A program made the translations under genes and the position numbers. Of a stretch of DNA of 40,296 bases, positions 7,727 to 14,546 are shown one piece after another (positions within the stretch are counted from its first letter, which is position 1; each line of letters opens with the position of its first letter). This DNA is from Ktedonobacteraceae bacterium (GTDB lineage Bacteria; Chloroflexota; Ktedonobacteria; Ktedonobacterales; Ktedonobacteraceae): contig JAFATZ010000366.1 in assembly GCA_019243675.1 (NCBI GenBank), forward strand, positions 1 through 40,296. Direction: 5' to 3'. The notes under the pieces were generated by a model, which was given only the letters and a program-made list of their open reading frames with translations, made no database searches and was not told the origin of the DNA.

Positions 7727-9502
7727 TTACGATTTCTCCTCCGGAACTTCTTTGATCATGTTGGTGATGGCTGAACCGGGAGCCACCATGGGAAAGACAT
7801 TCGCTTCCGATTCAATCACGAAATCAATGATAACGGTGCCTTCTATCTGCATAGCGTGCTGCACAGCCGTCTCGATCTCTTCGCGCTGGGTGACTCGCAT
7901 GCCAGTGACTCCGTAGGCATCGGCAAGCTTTACATAATCTGGTCCACTGATGGGCGTCTCAGAGTAATTATCTGCGTGGAAGAAATGCTGCCACTGCCGC
8001 ACCATGCCGAGGTAGCCGTTGTTCATAATAGCCACCTTCACACTAAGTCCTTCCTGCTGCAGTGTGGCTAGTTCCTGAATGTTCATCTGAATACCACCAT
8101 CACCAGCTACGACCCACACAGTGCTATCCGGCCAACCCATCTTGACGCCCATGGCGGCGGGCAGTGCGAAGCCCATCGTGCCTAGTCCACCCGAGGTGAT
8201 ATGGCTATTGGGCCGTGTCCAGCAATAGTGGCGTGCCGCCCACATCTGGTGTTGCCCCACATCGGTGACGATGATCGCTTCCCCATTGGTAGCCGTGCGA
8301 ATAGCCTGCATAATACCGATAGGATCGGGAAGCTCGTTATTGCGCCGTACACCTTGCAGACGCTCATTGTCCCCTGCTTCCCATGAACGAATTTCCTCGA
8401 GCCAGACGTTTTTGTCGTCGGGAGCTACGACTTCGGTGAGAGCTGACAACGCTACTTTCGCATCGGCAACGATAGGTACTGTAGCTACCTTCACTTTGTG
8501 CATCTCGGAGGGATCGATATCGATGTGAATGATACGTGCATGAGGCGCAAATTCGCTCACCTTGCCAGTCACACGATCATCGAAGCGTAGCCCCACACCG
8601 ATAATCAGGTCCGCTACTCCGATGGCTTCATTGACGTGGGCGGGGCCATGCATGCCAGGCATACCGATGTGCAGCGGGTGTGTATCGGGAAAAGCACTCA
8701 GGCCGAGCAACGTGGTAATCACCGGAATAGAAGTCTTCTCGGCGAACGCATACAGTTCGGCATAGGCGTTGGAGAGAATAACACCGTGACCAGCCATAAT
8801 GAGTGGACGCTGTGACTGCGCAATTAATTGGCCTGCATGGGACAACAAATACGCAGCAGGACGAGGCGATACATGAAGGCATAGATACTCATCAGAAGTC
8901 ATCGCGGCCAAGGGATGATAGTAGGCTTTAGCTTGCTGCACATCCTTGGGGACATCAATGAGCACAGGACCAGGACGACCACTACGCGCAATACGAAATG
9001 CCTCATGCACGATATCAGCAATCTCTTCGGTGTTGCGCACCAGGAAGTTGTGCTTGGTGATCGGCTGAGTGACGCCGAGTATATCTGTCTCTTGGAAGGC
9101 ATCACGCCCGATAAGGGGCCGACCGACTTGGCCAGTGATGGCAACAACGGGCGTTGAGTCCATATATGCTGTAGCAAGGCCCGTCACTAGGTTGGTTGCA
9201 CCAGGTCCACTAGTCGCGACACACACGCCGACTTTGCCTGTTGCTCGCGCATAGCCGTCGGCGGCGTGGGCAGCGGCCTGCTCGTGTCGTACTAGTACAT
9301 GATGCAAGGTTGGATATGAAGTGAGTGCATCGTAGAAGGGCATAATTGTCCCACCGGGATAGCCATAGAGCAGCTCCACCCCTTCGCGCACAAGTGCCTC
9401 ACAGAGAATATGGCTCCCTGCCAGTTCACGAATATCTTCTTCCTGTTGGCTTGTCTGATGTATTGTGCTCTGCTGTTGCATAGCTTTCGCAGCTATTGCC
9501 AT
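7727..9502 (-). CDS. ilvB: Acetolactate synthase, catalytic large subunit
   Basis: ThDP-dependent enzyme forming acetolactate from pyruvate (or acetohydroxybutyrate with 2-oxobutyrate), the first common step of branched-chain amino acid synthesis. The 591-residue product has the N-terminal VREGVELLYGYPGGTIMPFYDAL, the ThDP glutamate in RHEQAAAHAADGYARATG, the QETDILG and ITKHNFLV substrate segments, and the C-terminal ThDP/Mg motif GDGGIQMN ending in NNGYLGM. An in-frame ATG at 9571 lies inside the upstream terminator and would add an odd hydrophobic leader. The ATG at 9502 has AGGAGG (9507-9512) close by and is preferred. It is the first structural gene behind the Leu/Val leader and attenuator. 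Confidence 0.97.
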   Translation of the reverse strand: MAIAAKAMQQQSTIHQTSQQEEDIRELAGSHILCEALVREGVELLYGYPGGTIMPFYDALTSYPTLHHVLVRHEQAAAHAADGYARATGKVGVCVATSGPGATNLVTGLATAYMDSTPVVAITGQVGRPLIGRDAFQETDILGVTQPITKHNFLVRNTEEIADIVHEAFRIARSGRPGPVLIDVPKDVQQAKAYYHPLAAMTSDEYLCLHVSPRPAAYLLSHAGQLIAQSQRPLIMAGHGVILSNAYAELYAFAEKTSIPVITTLLGLSAFPDTHPLHIGMPGMHGPAHVNEAIGVADLIIGVGLRFDDRVTGKVSEFAPHARIIHIDIDPSEMHKVKVATVPIVADAKVALSALTEVVAPDDKNVWLEEIRSWEAGDNERLQGVRRNNELPDPIGIMQAIRTATNGEAIIVTDVGQHQMWAARHYCWTRPNSHITSGGLGTMGFALPAAMGVKMGWPDSTVWVVAGDGGIQMNIQELATLQQEGLSVKVAIMNNGYLGMVRQWQHFFHADNYSETPISGPDYVKLADAYGVTGMRVTQREEIETAVQHAMQIEGTVIIDFVIESEANVFPMVAPGSAITNMIKEVPEEKS

Positions 9503-9538
9503 AATTCCTCCTAAGAATACATGAGAATAAATGATGAT

Positions 9539-9569
9539 AAAAAAGAGAACCCCCACAAGGGAGGTTCTC
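9539..9569 (-). terminator. Intrinsic terminator / attenuator before ilvB
   Basis: Read on the minus strand, GAGAACC (9563-9569) pairs with GGTTCTC (9545-9551), with an inner TCCC/GGG stem, followed directly by six Ts (9539-9544). It lies about 40 bases before the ilvB start and downstream of the Leu/Val-rich leader ORF, which is where an attenuator is expected. Confidence 0.85.
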
Positions 9570-9610
9570 ATCAGATTACCTTCTTTGGATTGGGCTGCTT
9601 CGTTGCTTCC

Positions 9611-9925
9611 CTAATCTCCCCGTAGCGTGTTTGCGGCTAGTTCCCTCGTTAGCCCTACCAGACTCTCAAGCCCAACAAGTCCGGTAAGGCGCGTAAGGAG
9701 GAGGCTAATTAATACGCATACAAGAAGAAGGAGATAAACAAGAAGCAGCACTACAAATAAAGAAACCGACGCAGATACGTCGGTTCTTACAAGAGTGATG
9801 CTAACAGCGGTGGCGGCCATAGCTGATATGCACATACACATTGCAGGCATAGAGCAAGGCATACGTTCAGCACCACTCTGATAAGCGGTCATTGCTATCC
9901 TTGTTGTACTAAACGTTGCTAACAT
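9611..9925 (-). CDS. Leu/Val-rich leader ORF of the ilv operon (attenuation peptide)
   Basis: An open frame of 104 codons lies between the operon promoter and the ilvB attenuator. Residues 56-77 (LFVVLLLVYLLLLVCVLISL plus two Leu) hold 18 Leu/Val/Ile in 22, and Leu/Val codons continue to about residue 92. In proteobacteria such codon runs make the leader ribosome stall when the charged tRNAs are scarce, which switches the downstream RNA fold. The ATG at 9925 has GGTGGAG seven bases ahead. A second ATG (9892, residue 12) has AAGGA. A GTCGG hairpin (9764-9785) falls inside the frame just before the run. At 104 codons it is far longer than classic 15-35-codon leaders, so the true start may be internal, or it may be a small membrane protein. 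Position and composition favour a regulatory role. Confidence 0.6.
   Translation of the reverse strand: MLATFSTTRIAMTAYQSGAERMPCSMPAMCMCISAMAATAVSITLVRTDVSASVSLFVVLLLVYLLLLVCVLISLLLTRLTGLVGLESLVGLTRELAANTLRGD
9642..9649 (-). promoter_or_regulatory. Candidate antiterminator partner of the ilvB terminator
   Basis: On the minus strand ACGAGGGA (9642-9649) can pair with TCCCTTGT (9555-9562), which includes the inner 5' stem and loop of the terminator. That makes eight pairs, one of them G-U. It sits downstream of the Leu/Val run, where RNA freed by a stalled ribosome would lie. Short and found by eye, so tentative. Confidence 0.3.
9764..9785 (-). promoter_or_regulatory. Hairpin inside the ilv leader ORF
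   Basis: AACCGACG (9778-9785 on the minus strand) pairs with CGTCGGTT (9764-9771) around a six-base loop, followed on the minus strand by TCTTTATTTG. It lies just before the Leu/Val codon run. It could be a pause hairpin or the first arm of alternative leader folds. Confidence 0.5.
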
Positions 9926-10062
9926 AACTATACTCCACCAACTGCAAGAGGGGTTTTTGAAGTAGTCTCACCTGGTTGACACAAAAGCTACTACGTCATC
10001 TTTGCCGGAACACTTTGTATCACGCGTTTCGCTGCTTCAAGCACCCTAAAGAATATATTGCT

Positions 10063-10091
10063 ACTATAGCTTTGTTCTATCAATTTGTCAA
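10063..10091 (-). promoter_or_regulatory. Sigma-70-type promoter of the ilv-leu-thr operon
   Basis: On the minus strand TTGACA (10086-10091) is followed after exactly 17 bases by TATAGT (10063-10068), close to the vegetative consensus. Transcription would begin near 10056, giving about 130 nt before the leader ORF and about 550 nt before ilvB. Confidence 0.75.
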
Positions 10092-10522
10092 CCACTCATC
10101 ACCCCTTCTAGGCTAAATTCGGAGAAAGCATACATCAACACACAGCCGCTTATGTACAGAAGTGACATGCTTTCCATCCTTTGGAGCGAAAGAGCAAGCA
10201 GAATCCTTAAGAGCGGGAGCTAACAGTTTAACTACAACGCTCATTTATACAAACAATAAGCATATATTTGAATAGTATGGTGTTAGTGTTCTTATTCTGT
10301 CAAGGTGTAGAAGAAAGTACTAGATGCGCATGGCAAGATTGCGTAATAACTCTATCTTTGCTATTGTTAAGTTTATTAATCGGCTGTCAAGCTTTTATAG
10401 AGGAGCTTTCTGTTGAAAAGTGGGGTAGTGGGAGATACCTCCTAAGGACGACAGCTCCCATGAACCCTGCTCGCAGGGATCGGGTAATGGTGATAAGACT
10501 TTTTGAAAGGCAAAAGTGCTAG
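10092..10522. other. Divergent regulatory region between ilv promoter and H-NOX gene
   Basis: These 431 bases separate the ilv promoter from the H-NOX start. The middle is AT-rich. Near the H-NOX gene two small hairpins occur in the + strand: TGGGAG (10429-10434) with CTCCCA (10455-10460), and CCCTGC (10465-10470) with GCAGGG (10473-10478). No convincing -35/-10 pair was found for the H-NOX gene and no known riboswitch was recognised. An 84-codon frame (10268-10522, TTG start) ends exactly at the H-NOX ATG but looks non-coding. Confidence 0.5.
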
Positions 10523-11374
10523 ATGCAAGGCTTAATTTTTGTAACTTGGGAGAGATATTTAACCGAGCACTTCGGCGAGAAACTGCTCTATGCATACCGT
10601 GCCGCCCTTGGAGAGACGGCGGCAACTGCACCTCTGGTGAGTCGCGTCTATGATGATGAGACTTTGCTAGCCGGAGTGAGCATGGCTAGCAAACTCACCC
10701 GTCTGCCTGCTGATGTTTTACTGCAAGAATATGGCCGCTACTTCATGATAAACGGCTTGACAAGACATCTTTGTATGTACCTTCTTGCCCAAGTGCATAG
10801 TGGCCGTGACCTTTTGCTGGCAATGAGCAATGCACATGCCCAGATGCATCTTGCCTCCGAGGCAATGACTCCTCCCCTCTTTAAATATCTGCTTTCCTCC
10901 AATAGTCCACATGAACTTGTGTTGCTCTACGATAGCCCGCGCCAATTGTGCCCAGTGCTGCTAGGGGCAATCGAGGGAGCAGCACAACGCTATGGCGAGA
11001 CGGTGCGCATTCGCGAGGCTACATGCATGAGGCAAGGAGCATCAGTATGCCGTTTTGAGATACGCTTCTTCCGCCAAGCAGTTGACCAAGGGCAACAGCC
11101 AGAGGCATTTGAACGTAGCACCCACTGGAAAGTGCAGCAGCAATTGGCTCAACTCGTTCTTAAGGTGTTGCCCACCAAAGACGGGCTGACACTGACCCAC
11201 TTGCAGCGTGTATTGCAACGGCACCTCACTAACCCACAACACGTACGCCCCAAGGTCTTGCTTGATGCGCTCAATCACCTGCAACATGCAGGTTTAGTCT
11301 CTAGCACAGCCAACCAGCCCGGCGATAATCTCACCAGCCGTCGCTACTGGCGTGCTCCACAAGGAAATTCATGA
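10523..11374 (+). CDS. H-NOX (haem NO-binding) sensor with a C-terminal winged-helix-like domain
   Basis: Residues 1-182 match the H-NOX fold: the family start MQGLIFVTWERYL, the proximal haem ligand His105 in MSNAHAQMHL, the distal-kinking prolines in MTPP (117-118), and the propionate clamp Tyr136-x-Ser138-x-Arg140 (YDSPR) followed by LLGAIEG. The position equal to the oxygen-stabilising distal Tyr140 of the Caldanaerobacter (Tt) protein is Val145 by gapless alignment, predicting NO selectivity over O2. Cys168 and Cys176 form a C-x7-C pair as in related V4R domains. Residues about 203-280 read as helix, helix, recognition-like helix (RPKVLLDALNHLQHAGLV) and a wing ending SRRYWRAP, typical of winged-helix DNA-binding domains. 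The usual partners (histidine kinase, diguanylate cyclase, chemoreceptor) are absent. It points away from the ilv operon. The ribosome site is weak (AAAGG, 12 bases). H-NOX is a firm call; the DNA-binding part is inferred. Confidence 0.82.
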   Translation: MQGLIFVTWERYLTEHFGEKLLYAYRAALGETAATAPLVSRVYDDETLLAGVSMASKLTRLPADVLLQEYGRYFMINGLTRHLCMYLLAQVHSGRDLLLAMSNAHAQMHLASEAMTPPLFKYLLSSNSPHELVLLYDSPRQLCPVLLGAIEGAAQRYGETVRIREATCMRQGASVCRFEIRFFRQAVDQGQQPEAFERSTHWKVQQQLAQLVLKVLPTKDGLTLTHLQRVLQRHLTNPQHVRPKVLLDALNHLQHAGLVSSTANQPGDNLTSRRYWRAPQGNS

Positions 11375-11389
11375 GCTAAACAGGGTTCG

Positions 11390-11420
11390 TAGGGGCGGTA
11401 AGTCTGCACCCACCCTACTG
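11390..11420. terminator. Possible hairpin between convergent genes
   Basis: GTAGGG and CCCTAC flank a short, poorly paired middle between the H-NOX stop and the glutamine synthetase stop. There is no adjoining T run, so it is a weak bidirectional terminator candidate at best. Confidence 0.3.
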
Positions 11421-11424
11421 GAGC

Positions 11425-12780
11425 TTAATATTTGTAGAAATGCTGGAGTGCTTCTTCCTCTGGCGATTTCTCTTTGAAGAATGCGCACTCGTCGCGTTTT
11501 ACAGCTATATAAGACGTTGCTAGTAGCGGCCCCAACGCTTCTTTGAGGACTGTATCGCGCTCCAGTTCGTCAAGCGCCTCATCCAGCGTTGTCGGTAGAC
11601 GACGAATGCCCCGCCGCTCACGCTCCTGGTCACTGTAGTTCCCTGGATCAATGTCTTGCGCCTCGCCTGCGTCGATATGGTTCTCAATGCCATCAAGTCC
11701 TGCAGCAATAAGAGCACCCAGCGCTAAATAGGGATTTCCACTATGGTCTGCACACTTCAGCTCAAGGTTGATTGAGTCGGCTTCTCGACCCCAGAAGACA
11801 GAGGGTACACGAATAGCCCCTTCGCGGTTATCATACCCGTAGGCAGCATACGCGGAACTCCAGAAGTGAGGCAGGAGGCGACGGTACGAGTTGGGGCTAC
11901 CACACGTAATAGCAACCAAGCCACGAATGTGACCCAATACACCACCGATGAAGTATTTCCCCAACTGACTGAGTACACCACGCTCAGAAGCATCATAGAA
12001 GAGATTTTTGCGTGTATTTTCCGCAGTTCCCCACAGACTTATGTGAATATGAGCGCCACTACCTGCCTGATCCAGGAACGGCTTGGGGGCAAATGATACA
12101 AACAGATCAAAGGCAAGGGCCACACCGCGTGTTGTCTCGCGCACAAGGCACACATGATCGGCAGCTCTCAAGACGGGAGAGTGATGAATAGACAGTTCTT
12201 GCTGGCCAGGGCCTAGCTCGCTGTGATACAGTTCAATGGAGATACCTTGTGCCTCCAAGGCCGTGAGAATGGCATCGATCACCTCGGCCTGCTCGTCCAG
12301 ACCAATAGTGCTGTAGCAGAGGCTGCGATCTGCTGGTACGTACTTGCCCATTTCTCCGCGTGCGAGATAAAACTCGTGCTCAACGGCGGCCTCAGCGCGC
12401 ATGCCCTGTTCAGCGAGCCTGCCAACCATACGTTTCAAGAACGTACGCGGACACGCCTCCCACGCTATTCTCTGTGTGCGCATCATGTCACACATCATGC
12501 TAGCGCAATTGGGGACATATGGCAGCATTACGAATGTTTCTGGATCAGGAACAAGACGGAATTCGCCGACAGGTCCCATCCCCTCAACTTGAGCGAGTGT
12601 CTCAACGCCGGTAAAAGCCTGCATAGCAAGCGTCTGTCCAATTCCCTCCCGCATGCGAGTAGCTAGTTTCGCGGCGTGCGTTGTCTTGGCACGAATGATG
12701 CCACCGTTGTCGCAGTACAGGAAGCGCACAAGCCGTATATTTGCGCTCTGTGCTCGTTGGACTACATCATAAGCATTCAT
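11425..12780 (-). CDS. Glutamine synthetase family enzyme (GlnA/PuuA-like)
   Basis: A 451-residue ATP-dependent amine-glutamate ligase of the type I glutamine synthetase family. The catalytic domain shows AAVEHEFYL, ELGPGQQELSI, GSGAHIHISLW, GSPNSYRRLLPHFW and DNREGAIRVP, which carry the metal, glutamate and ATP ligands. Near the C-terminus the RRLPTTLDEALDELERD segment lacks the adenylylated tyrosine of enteric GlnA, so control by adenylylation is not expected. Enzymes of this branch include true glutamine synthetases and gamma-glutamylpolyamine or -amine synthetases. The amino acid/polyamine-type permease two genes upstream makes the second option plausible. GAGAGGAT lies eight bases before the ATG. 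The substrate is uncertain. Confidence 0.88.
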   Translation of the reverse strand: MNAYDVVQRAQSANIRLVRFLYCDNGGIIRAKTTHAAKLATRMREGIGQTLAMQAFTGVETLAQVEGMGPVGEFRLVPDPETFVMLPYVPNCASMMCDMMRTQRIAWEACPRTFLKRMVGRLAEQGMRAEAAVEHEFYLARGEMGKYVPADRSLCYSTIGLDEQAEVIDAILTALEAQGISIELYHSELGPGQQELSIHHSPVLRAADHVCLVRETTRGVALAFDLFVSFAPKPFLDQAGSGAHIHISLWGTAENTRKNLFYDASERGVLSQLGKYFIGGVLGHIRGLVAITCGSPNSYRRLLPHFWSSAYAAYGYDNREGAIRVPSVFWGREADSINLELKCADHSGNPYLALGALIAAGLDGIENHIDAGEAQDIDPGNYSDQERERRGIRRLPTTLDEALDELERDTVLKEALGPLLATSYIAVKRDECAFFKEKSPEEEALQHFYKY

Positions 12781-12840
12781 CAGCGCGATCCTCTCTAATT
12801 ATGTTGATGAGAAATATCATATCACATTATCGGGTGGAAC

Positions 12841-12879
12841 TGGCAACCGCTGATGCCTTTTTCTGTCAGAATGGCAAAG
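12841..12879. repeat. Dispersed repeat copy A
   Basis: About 38 bases beginning TGGCAACCGCTGATGCC and continuing through TTTTCTG, CAG and AAAGC match the segment at 36974-37011 on the same strand with only a few differences and one T insertion. It sits between the glutamine synthetase start and the kinase stop. No transposase is near either copy. Confidence 0.6.
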
Positions 12880-12896
12880 CACCACACTTCCTGCTG

Positions 12897-14402
12897 CTAT
12901 GGAGTTGGCTTAGGTGTTGGCATCGGTGTGGGCGTCGGGGTCGGTGTTGGCTTAGGCGTTGGGGTTGGCGTGGGTGTCGGGGTCGGGGTCGGTGTGGGTG
13001 TCGGGGTCGGGGTCGGTGTGGGTGTCGGGGTCGGTGTTGGCTTAGGCGTGGGTGTATTTGTAGGTGTGGGTGTCGGCGTGGACTCAGGTGTAGGAGCATG
13101 CGTCGCACCTGAAGTGGGCACACTCGTCGGTGAAGGCTGCGACGTCTGCGTCAACGCCGATCCCCCAGGGGTCCTTCCCACAGTGACTGTTGAGGCAACT
13201 CCATTGAACGCTGCTACTTGCTGTCCGCTTCTTTCTGCTGGTGAGTAAAACAGTAGGAAGAATGATAGCACAACCAACAGGCCAGCAGAGACTCCTGCGA
13301 CAAGGAGCAGGGCAGGAAGATATCTCTTCTGTTCAGCAGGAGGTGGCGCTATAGGGTCTGACTGGGGTTTTGAAACGGTAACACCCAGTCGCGGCGCGGG
13401 AAAAGAACCAGAGGGCACGGCAGGGTCAGGAGTGGCACCGTCCATCAGCTCGGTACTCCAGGGATTTTGCGGCGCGTAGGAATTTACTTGTTCTGCAGGA
13501 GAGGATGTTTGGACAGTAGATACTGGCATTGTAGGCGGTGTAGTATACTTACCTTGTAGTCCCCTTTCCAAAGCAGAGAGAAAAGCTCCAGCACTTGCGA
13601 AGCGCTCATCGGGTTTTTTAGCAAGCCCCTGTAAGATCACGTCTGCCGCTGGAGCTGGCAACTCGTGGCGCAACAGGCGGGGAGATTGTGGAGCAGTGTG
13701 CAATATCAACTCCAAGGCAGCAGCCACCGAAGAGGCAGCGAATGGCACCCAGCCCGTAATCAATCGGTAGGTCATCGCAGCAAGCCCATACACATCAGTT
13801 GCAGGGCCTACAGGCTCGTTAGTGATCTGCTCTGGAGCCATATAGCCAGGTGTACCCATCATCTGGTTCGTGTTGGTCAAGGTACTAGCGCTCACATCGA
13901 AAACTTTGGCGATACCAAAATCGGCTAGATAGACATGATCATTCTCGTCGATCAGTACATTAGCTGGCTTCAGGTCACGGTGAATAACATTATGCTCATG
14001 GGCATAATCGAGGGCAGCAGCAATCTGTTTGACATAGTAGAGTACCTTTTCCAGAGCCATAGGACCTTGTTGTAGACTATTTGCCAGCGTACCTCCTCTG
14101 ATGTAGGGCATGACCATATAGATGCGGTCGTGGTCTTCGTCTACCCCAGAAGAATAGATCGATAGGATGTTGGGATGCTTCAGCCGACTCAAGGTCTGAG
14201 CTTCGCGCAGGAAGCGCTTGGTGATCTCACGCAGCAAGGGGGCATTTGGGCCTATCGGGGGTATAAGAACTTTGATTGCTACTTCGCATCCAGATTCGTC
14301 TGTAGCCAAAAAAACAGCTCCCATACCCCCAGTGCCGAGCAATGCTTTCACCTGGTATCCAGCGATCACTTGCCCTATCAGACTTTCAGGATTAGTTGGC
14401 AC
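12897..14402 (-). CDS. PknB-type Ser/Thr protein kinase with a Thr-Pro repeat tail
   Basis: Membrane Ser/Thr kinase of 501 residues. The cytoplasmic catalytic domain (about 10-280) has the P-loop GTGGMGAV, Lys44, the HRDLKPANV loop with Asp143, DFG at 161-163 and [12 protein letters not shown] proline-rich juxtamembrane region (about 285-358) leads to one membrane helix (361-386). The outer part has no PASTA or other sensor fold: after about 45 residues it becomes almost pure Thr-Pro repeat (about 433-501) and stops. Such tails may span or bind the cell wall. The start is GTG with GGAGA close by. A possible promoter (TTGACA at 14480-14485, 16 bases, TATCCT) precedes it. It lies between the permease and the glutamine synthetase on one strand, which hints at control of amino-acid or amine use, unproven. 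Confidence 0.93.
   Translation of the reverse strand: MPTNPESLIGQVIAGYQVKALLGTGGMGAVFLATDESGCEVAIKVLIPPIGPNAPLLREITKRFLREAQTLSRLKHPNILSIYSSGVDEDHDRIYMVMPYIRGGTLANSLQQGPMALEKVLYYVKQIAAALDYAHEHNVIHRDLKPANVLIDENDHVYLADFGIAKVFDVSASTLTNTNQMMGTPGYMAPEQITNEPVGPATDVYGLAAMTYRLITGWVPFAASSVAAALELILHTAPQSPRLLRHELPAPAADVILQGLAKKPDERFASAGAFLSALERGLQGKYTTPPTMPVSTVQTSSPAEQVNSYAPQNPWSTELMDGATPDPAVPSGSFPAPRLGVTVSKPQSDPIAPPPAEQKRYLPALLLVAGVSAGLLVVLSFFLLFYSPAERSGQQVAAFNGVASTVTVGRTPGGSALTQTSQPSPTSVPTSGATHAPTPESTPTPTPTNTPTPKPTPTPTPTPTPTPTPTPTPTPTPTPTPTPKPTPTPTPTPMPTPKPTP
12901..13090. repeat. Tandem G/T-rich repeat encoding the Thr-Pro tail
   Basis: The plus strand is a string of GGTGT, GGGTGTC and GGGGTC units. 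A 24-base unit is repeated in full around 12991-13038, with six-base periodicity throughout. Several closely spaced G3-G4 runs (for example 12978-13030) could form a G-quadruplex. The repeat probably varies in length by slippage without breaking the frame, since units are multiples of three. Confidence 0.8.
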
Positions 14403-14456
14403 GTTTTCTCCATTTACGAGGAATGCATCAAAGTTCTTCTATACACAATCTTACAC

Positions 14457-14485
14457 AAGGATACTACTTATTATGACATTGTCAA
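14457..14485 (-). promoter_or_regulatory. Candidate promoter of the kinase gene
   Basis: On the minus strand TTGACA (14480-14485) is followed by TATCCT (14458-14463) after 16 bases, about 60 bases before the GTG start. Good -35, fair -10. Confidence 0.45.
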
Positions 14486-14546
14486 TAGCTAAAATTAACT
14501 GTTCCGGCGATCCATAGCCTTTTCTTCTAAGGAAGAGGCTCAGAAA

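Noticed and set aside
9503-9571. Longer N-terminus for IlvB from the ATG at 9571
   Set aside because: That ATG lies in the attenuator hairpin; the start at 9502 has a perfect AGGAGG and matches the family.
9503-10062. T-box riboswitch in the ilv leader
   Set aside because: No AGGGTGG...ACCGCG-type core was seen; the Leu/Val ORF explains the leader better.
10268-10522. 84-codon frame ending at the H-NOX start
   Set aside because: TTG start without a ribosome site, AT-rich regulatory DNA, no recognisable family; two hairpins run through it.
12901-13090. CRISPR-like array
   Set aside because: Units are contiguous coding hexamers and 24-mers without unique spacers.
12853-13248. Plus-strand frame reading Gly-Val repeats
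   Set aside because: It is the antisense of the kinase's Thr-Pro tail; the kinase frame has clear catalytic motifs.
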